23,444 bases of DNA from CAYOWK01 sp964407665 (GTDB taxonomy: Bacteria; Pseudomonadota; Alphaproteobacteria; Caulobacterales; Hyphomonadaceae), in assembly GCA_964407665.1 (NCBI GenBank), contig CAYOWK010000059.1, positions 1 through 23,444 on the forward strand, written 5' to 3'. Shown here one piece after another: positions 21,763 to 23,444 of this stretch (positions are counted from its first letter, which is position 1; every line of letters begins with the position of its first letter). The notes below the pieces were generated by a model, which worked only from the letters and a program-made list of their open reading frames with translations, did no database searches and was not told where the DNA came from. Made by a program: the position numbers and the translations under genes.

Positions 21763-22965
21763 CTAGTAGATCTCGAACAGGCCGGCTGCGCCCTGGCCGC
21801 CGCCGATGCACATCGTCACGACGCCGTACTTGGCCTTGCGACGCTTGCCTTCGAGCAGCAGGTGGCCGGTGCAGCGTGCGCCGGTGACGCCGTAGGGGTG
21901 ACCGATGGAGATCGAGCCGCCGTTCACGTTGTACTTGGCGGGGTCGATCTTGAGGAAGTCACGGGCGTAGAGGCACTGCGAAGCGAAGGCCTCGTTCAGT
22001 TCCCACAGGTCGATGTCGTCAACCGTCAGGCCGTGACGGGCGAGCAGGCGCGGCACCGCGTAGATCGGCCCGATGCCCATTTCGTCCGGCTCGCAACCGG
22101 CGACAGCGAAGCCCTTGAAGGCGCCCAGCGGGTTGAGGCCTTTTTTCTCGGCCGTCTTGGCTTCCATCAGAACGAGAGCAGCGCCGCCGTCCGAGAACTG
22201 CGAAGCGTTGCCGGCGGTGATGTACTTGCCTTCGGCGACCTTCTGGCCGCCCTTGAACACGGGGGCCAGCTTCTGCAGGTCGGCCAGCGTCGTCTGCGGA
22301 CGGTTGCACTCGTCCTTGACCACTTCGGCGTCCTGGATGGTGACTTCGCCCGTCTCCTTGTTGGTGACGGCCATCTTCGTCTTCATCGGGACGATCTCGT
22401 CGGCGTACTTGCCGGCGGCCTGGGCGGCGGCGGTGCGCTGCTGCGACTGCAGGGCGTACTCGTCCTGGGCTTCACGCGAAACGCCGTAGCGCTCGGCGAC
22501 GATTTCGGCGGTCTCGATCATCGTCATGTAGATGGCGGGGATCGTTTCCACGAGCTTCGGGTCGGCCGCCATGAAGCGGTTGGCCTTGCCGGAGAGCTGG
22601 ACCACGGAGATCGACTCGACGCCGCCGCCGATCACGATGTCCGAGCCGTCGCGGATCTGGCCGGCGGCCAGCGCGATGGCGTTGAGGCCCGACGAGCAGA
22701 AGCGGTTGATGGTGGCGCCGGCGACGGTGACCGGGCAGTCGGCCCAGAGCGCGGCCTGACGGGCGATGTTGCCGCCGGTGGCGCCTTCGGGCGTGGCGCA
22801 GCCGAGGTAGACGTCCTCGACTTCACCCGGCTCGAGACCGGCGCGCTGGATGGCGTGTTTGATGGCGTGACCGCCGAGCGCGGCGCCGTGGGTCTGGTTG
22901 AAACCGCCGCGCGCGGATTTGGCGAGACCCGTCCGGGCCGTTGAGACGATGACTGCTTCCCGCAT
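21763..22965 (-). CDS. Acetyl-CoA acetyltransferase / thiolase
   Basis: A 400-residue thiolase that either condenses two acetyl-CoA or cleaves 3-ketoacyl-CoA. ATG 22965 is preceded by GGAGGA with a 4-5 nt spacer. Catalytic residues are all present: Cys90 in NRFCSSGLNA, His356 in GSISIGHPYGVTGAR, and Cys386 in TMCIGGGQGAAGLFE. LWELNEAFA is also conserved. No hydratase/dehydrogenase partner gene lies beside it in the window, and with its own terminator it looks monocistronic. The family includes biosynthetic (PhaA-like) and degradative (FadA-like) members. VQLSGKANRFMAADPKLVET and the missing fadB partner leave the direction open. Confidence 0.93.
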   Translation of the reverse strand: MREAVIVSTARTGLAKSARGGFNQTHGAALGGHAIKHAIQRAGLEPGEVEDVYLGCATPEGATGGNIARQAALWADCPVTVAGATINRFCSSGLNAIALAAGQIRDGSDIVIGGGVESISVVQLSGKANRFMAADPKLVETIPAIYMTMIETAEIVAERYGVSREAQDEYALQSQQRTAAAQAAGKYADEIVPMKTKMAVTNKETGEVTIQDAEVVKDECNRPQTTLADLQKLAPVFKGGQKVAEGKYITAGNASQFSDGGAALVLMEAKTAEKKGLNPLGAFKGFAVAGCEPDEMGIGPIYAVPRLLARHGLTVDDIDLWELNEAFASQCLYARDFLKIDPAKYNVNGGSISIGHPYGVTGARCTGHLLLEGKRRKAKYGVVTMCIGGGQGAAGLFEIY

Positions 22966-23064
22966 GGGATCCTCCGTGTCGAATTCCGCGGGCCAGCAAT
23001 GCGCTCGCGGGCCCGGACTCGGGGGCTACCTAAGCGCCATCGAGGCGGGAATTGCAACCGGTGA

Positions 23065-23097
23065 AGCCGGGACAGGCGGGCGCCCATCCCGGCTTTT
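23065..23097. terminator. Possible terminator after the right-edge gene
   Basis: AAGCCGGGA and TCCCGGCTT form perfect 9-bp arms around a GC-rich loop. The T-tract (TTTTC) is best on the plus strand; on the minus strand, where the neighbouring gene ends 41 nt earlier, only two T follow the stem. It may act in both directions. Confidence 0.45.
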
Positions 23098-23137
23098 CAG
23101 TCGGAAAACTGATGTTACCGGCTGGATGCCGGACGGG

Positions 23138-23444
23138 TCAGCCGGGCGAGACGGCGCTGGAGTCCTGGATCGCCGCGAGTTGGGCTGCGACCAGGTCATC
23201 CGTGCTGTATGAGCCCTCTTCAACCACGGCGGCGACTTCCTGCGGTAGAAGGACATCCACTTCCGCGACCTGGACCAGGCTCTCCCCGCTCTCGGGCATG
23301 GGCTGCGGCGCAGCTTCGGCGACCGCCGTTACAGGGGCGCCGTCTTCTGTCGCCGGGGCGGCTTCAGCAACCGGGACGGAGGTTTCGTCTGTCGGCGCCG
23401 CCTCGGCGGTGGCGACCGGCGTCTCGCCCTCGACGGGCGGCGCG
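23138..23444 (-). CDS. C-terminal end of an Ala/Pro/Glu-rich protein (cut by right edge)
   Basis: The minus-strand frame is open from the right edge through about 101 codons to a TGA at 23138-23140. The visible part is low-complexity and acidic (PPVEGETPVATAEAAPTDET, VAEAAPATEDGAPVTAVAEA) and ends with a less repetitive segment, VDVLLPQEVAAVVEEGSYST, then DDLVAAQLAAIQDSSAVSPG. I recognise no family; such tails occur on cell-envelope, stalk-pole and RNA-processing proteins of alphaproteobacteria. Strong codon regularity (third-position G/C) supports coding. It lies upstream of, and is transcribed towards, the thiolase, 172 bp away. Confidence 0.6.
   Translation of the reverse strand, partial: APPVEGETPVATAEAAPTDETSVPVAEAAPATEDGAPVTAVAEAAPQPMPESGESLVQVAEVDVLLPQEVAAVVEEGSYSTDDLVAAQLAAIQDSSAVSPG

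Noticed and set aside
21862..22944. 360-codon plus-strand open frame opposite the thiolase
   Set aside because: Gly/Val/Asp repeats reflect the codon pattern of the thiolase on the other strand.
1..23444. CRISPR arrays, tRNA or rRNA genes
   Set aside because: No regularly spaced repeats and no T-loop or rRNA-like segments were noticed; a tRNA scan and an rRNA model search would settle it.

Overview
The window is GC-rich DNA with dense, mostly non-overlapping genes. It looks like an alphaproteobacterium. The gene complement (assimilatory nitrate/nitrite operon, dusA, mtnP, apt, rlmJ, a second ClpP-like peptidase, a membrane TIR protein) would fit the Caulobacterales/Maricaulales/Hyphomonadales side of the class, but that placement is inference only. 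No rRNA, tRNA, CRISPR array or intact transposon was found.

Positions 1-6300, minus strand: a nitrate assimilation operon in the order nitrate-binding lipoprotein (nrtA), permease (nrtB), one polypeptide carrying two ABC ATPases (nrtC-nrtD type), and the N-terminal 573 residues of nitrite reductase NirB, which runs off the left edge. The last two genes overlap by an ATGA. The nrtA leader holds what looks like a complete ANTAR antitermination switch: two hairpins with AxxGxx hexaloops, the second sharing its strand with an intrinsic terminator. This implies control by a NasT/NasR-type regulator encoded outside the window.

Positions 6300-7990: a decayed mobile-element junction. A tyrosine recombinase gene lacking its C-terminal catalytic half is divergent from dusA, and the extreme 5' end of dusA is AT-rich, unlike the rest of the gene. 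This is the arrangement of elements that insert into the start of dusA.

Positions 7927-12305: dusA and mtnP overlap and are probably co-transcribed. A small unknown gene runs convergently into mtnP. Then come a LysE/RhtB exporter, a GST-fold protein and apt. MtnP releases adenine from methylthioadenosine and Apt recycles adenine, so the two form a salvage pair.

Positions 12398-17223: a ClpP-like serine peptidase with an acidic N-terminus; two tandemly duplicated genes for an unrecognised membrane-anchored, proline-rich protein; a TIR-domain protein with one membrane span and a tryptophan-rich C-terminal domain; a zinc-ribbon protein; and rlmJ. The duplicated pair followed by the membrane TIR protein is the least explained and most interesting protein-coding block.

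Positions 17227-21634: a second GST plus LysE pair (minus strand), an AT-rich island (about 18,600-19,570) with two orphan small genes, a Bcr/CflA-type MFS exporter, and a TlpA-like lipoprotein whose thioredoxin active-site cysteines are both missing. Positions 21763-23444: an acetyl-CoA acetyltransferase with a clear terminator, and the alanine/proline/glutamate-rich C-terminus of an unidentified protein cut by the right edge.
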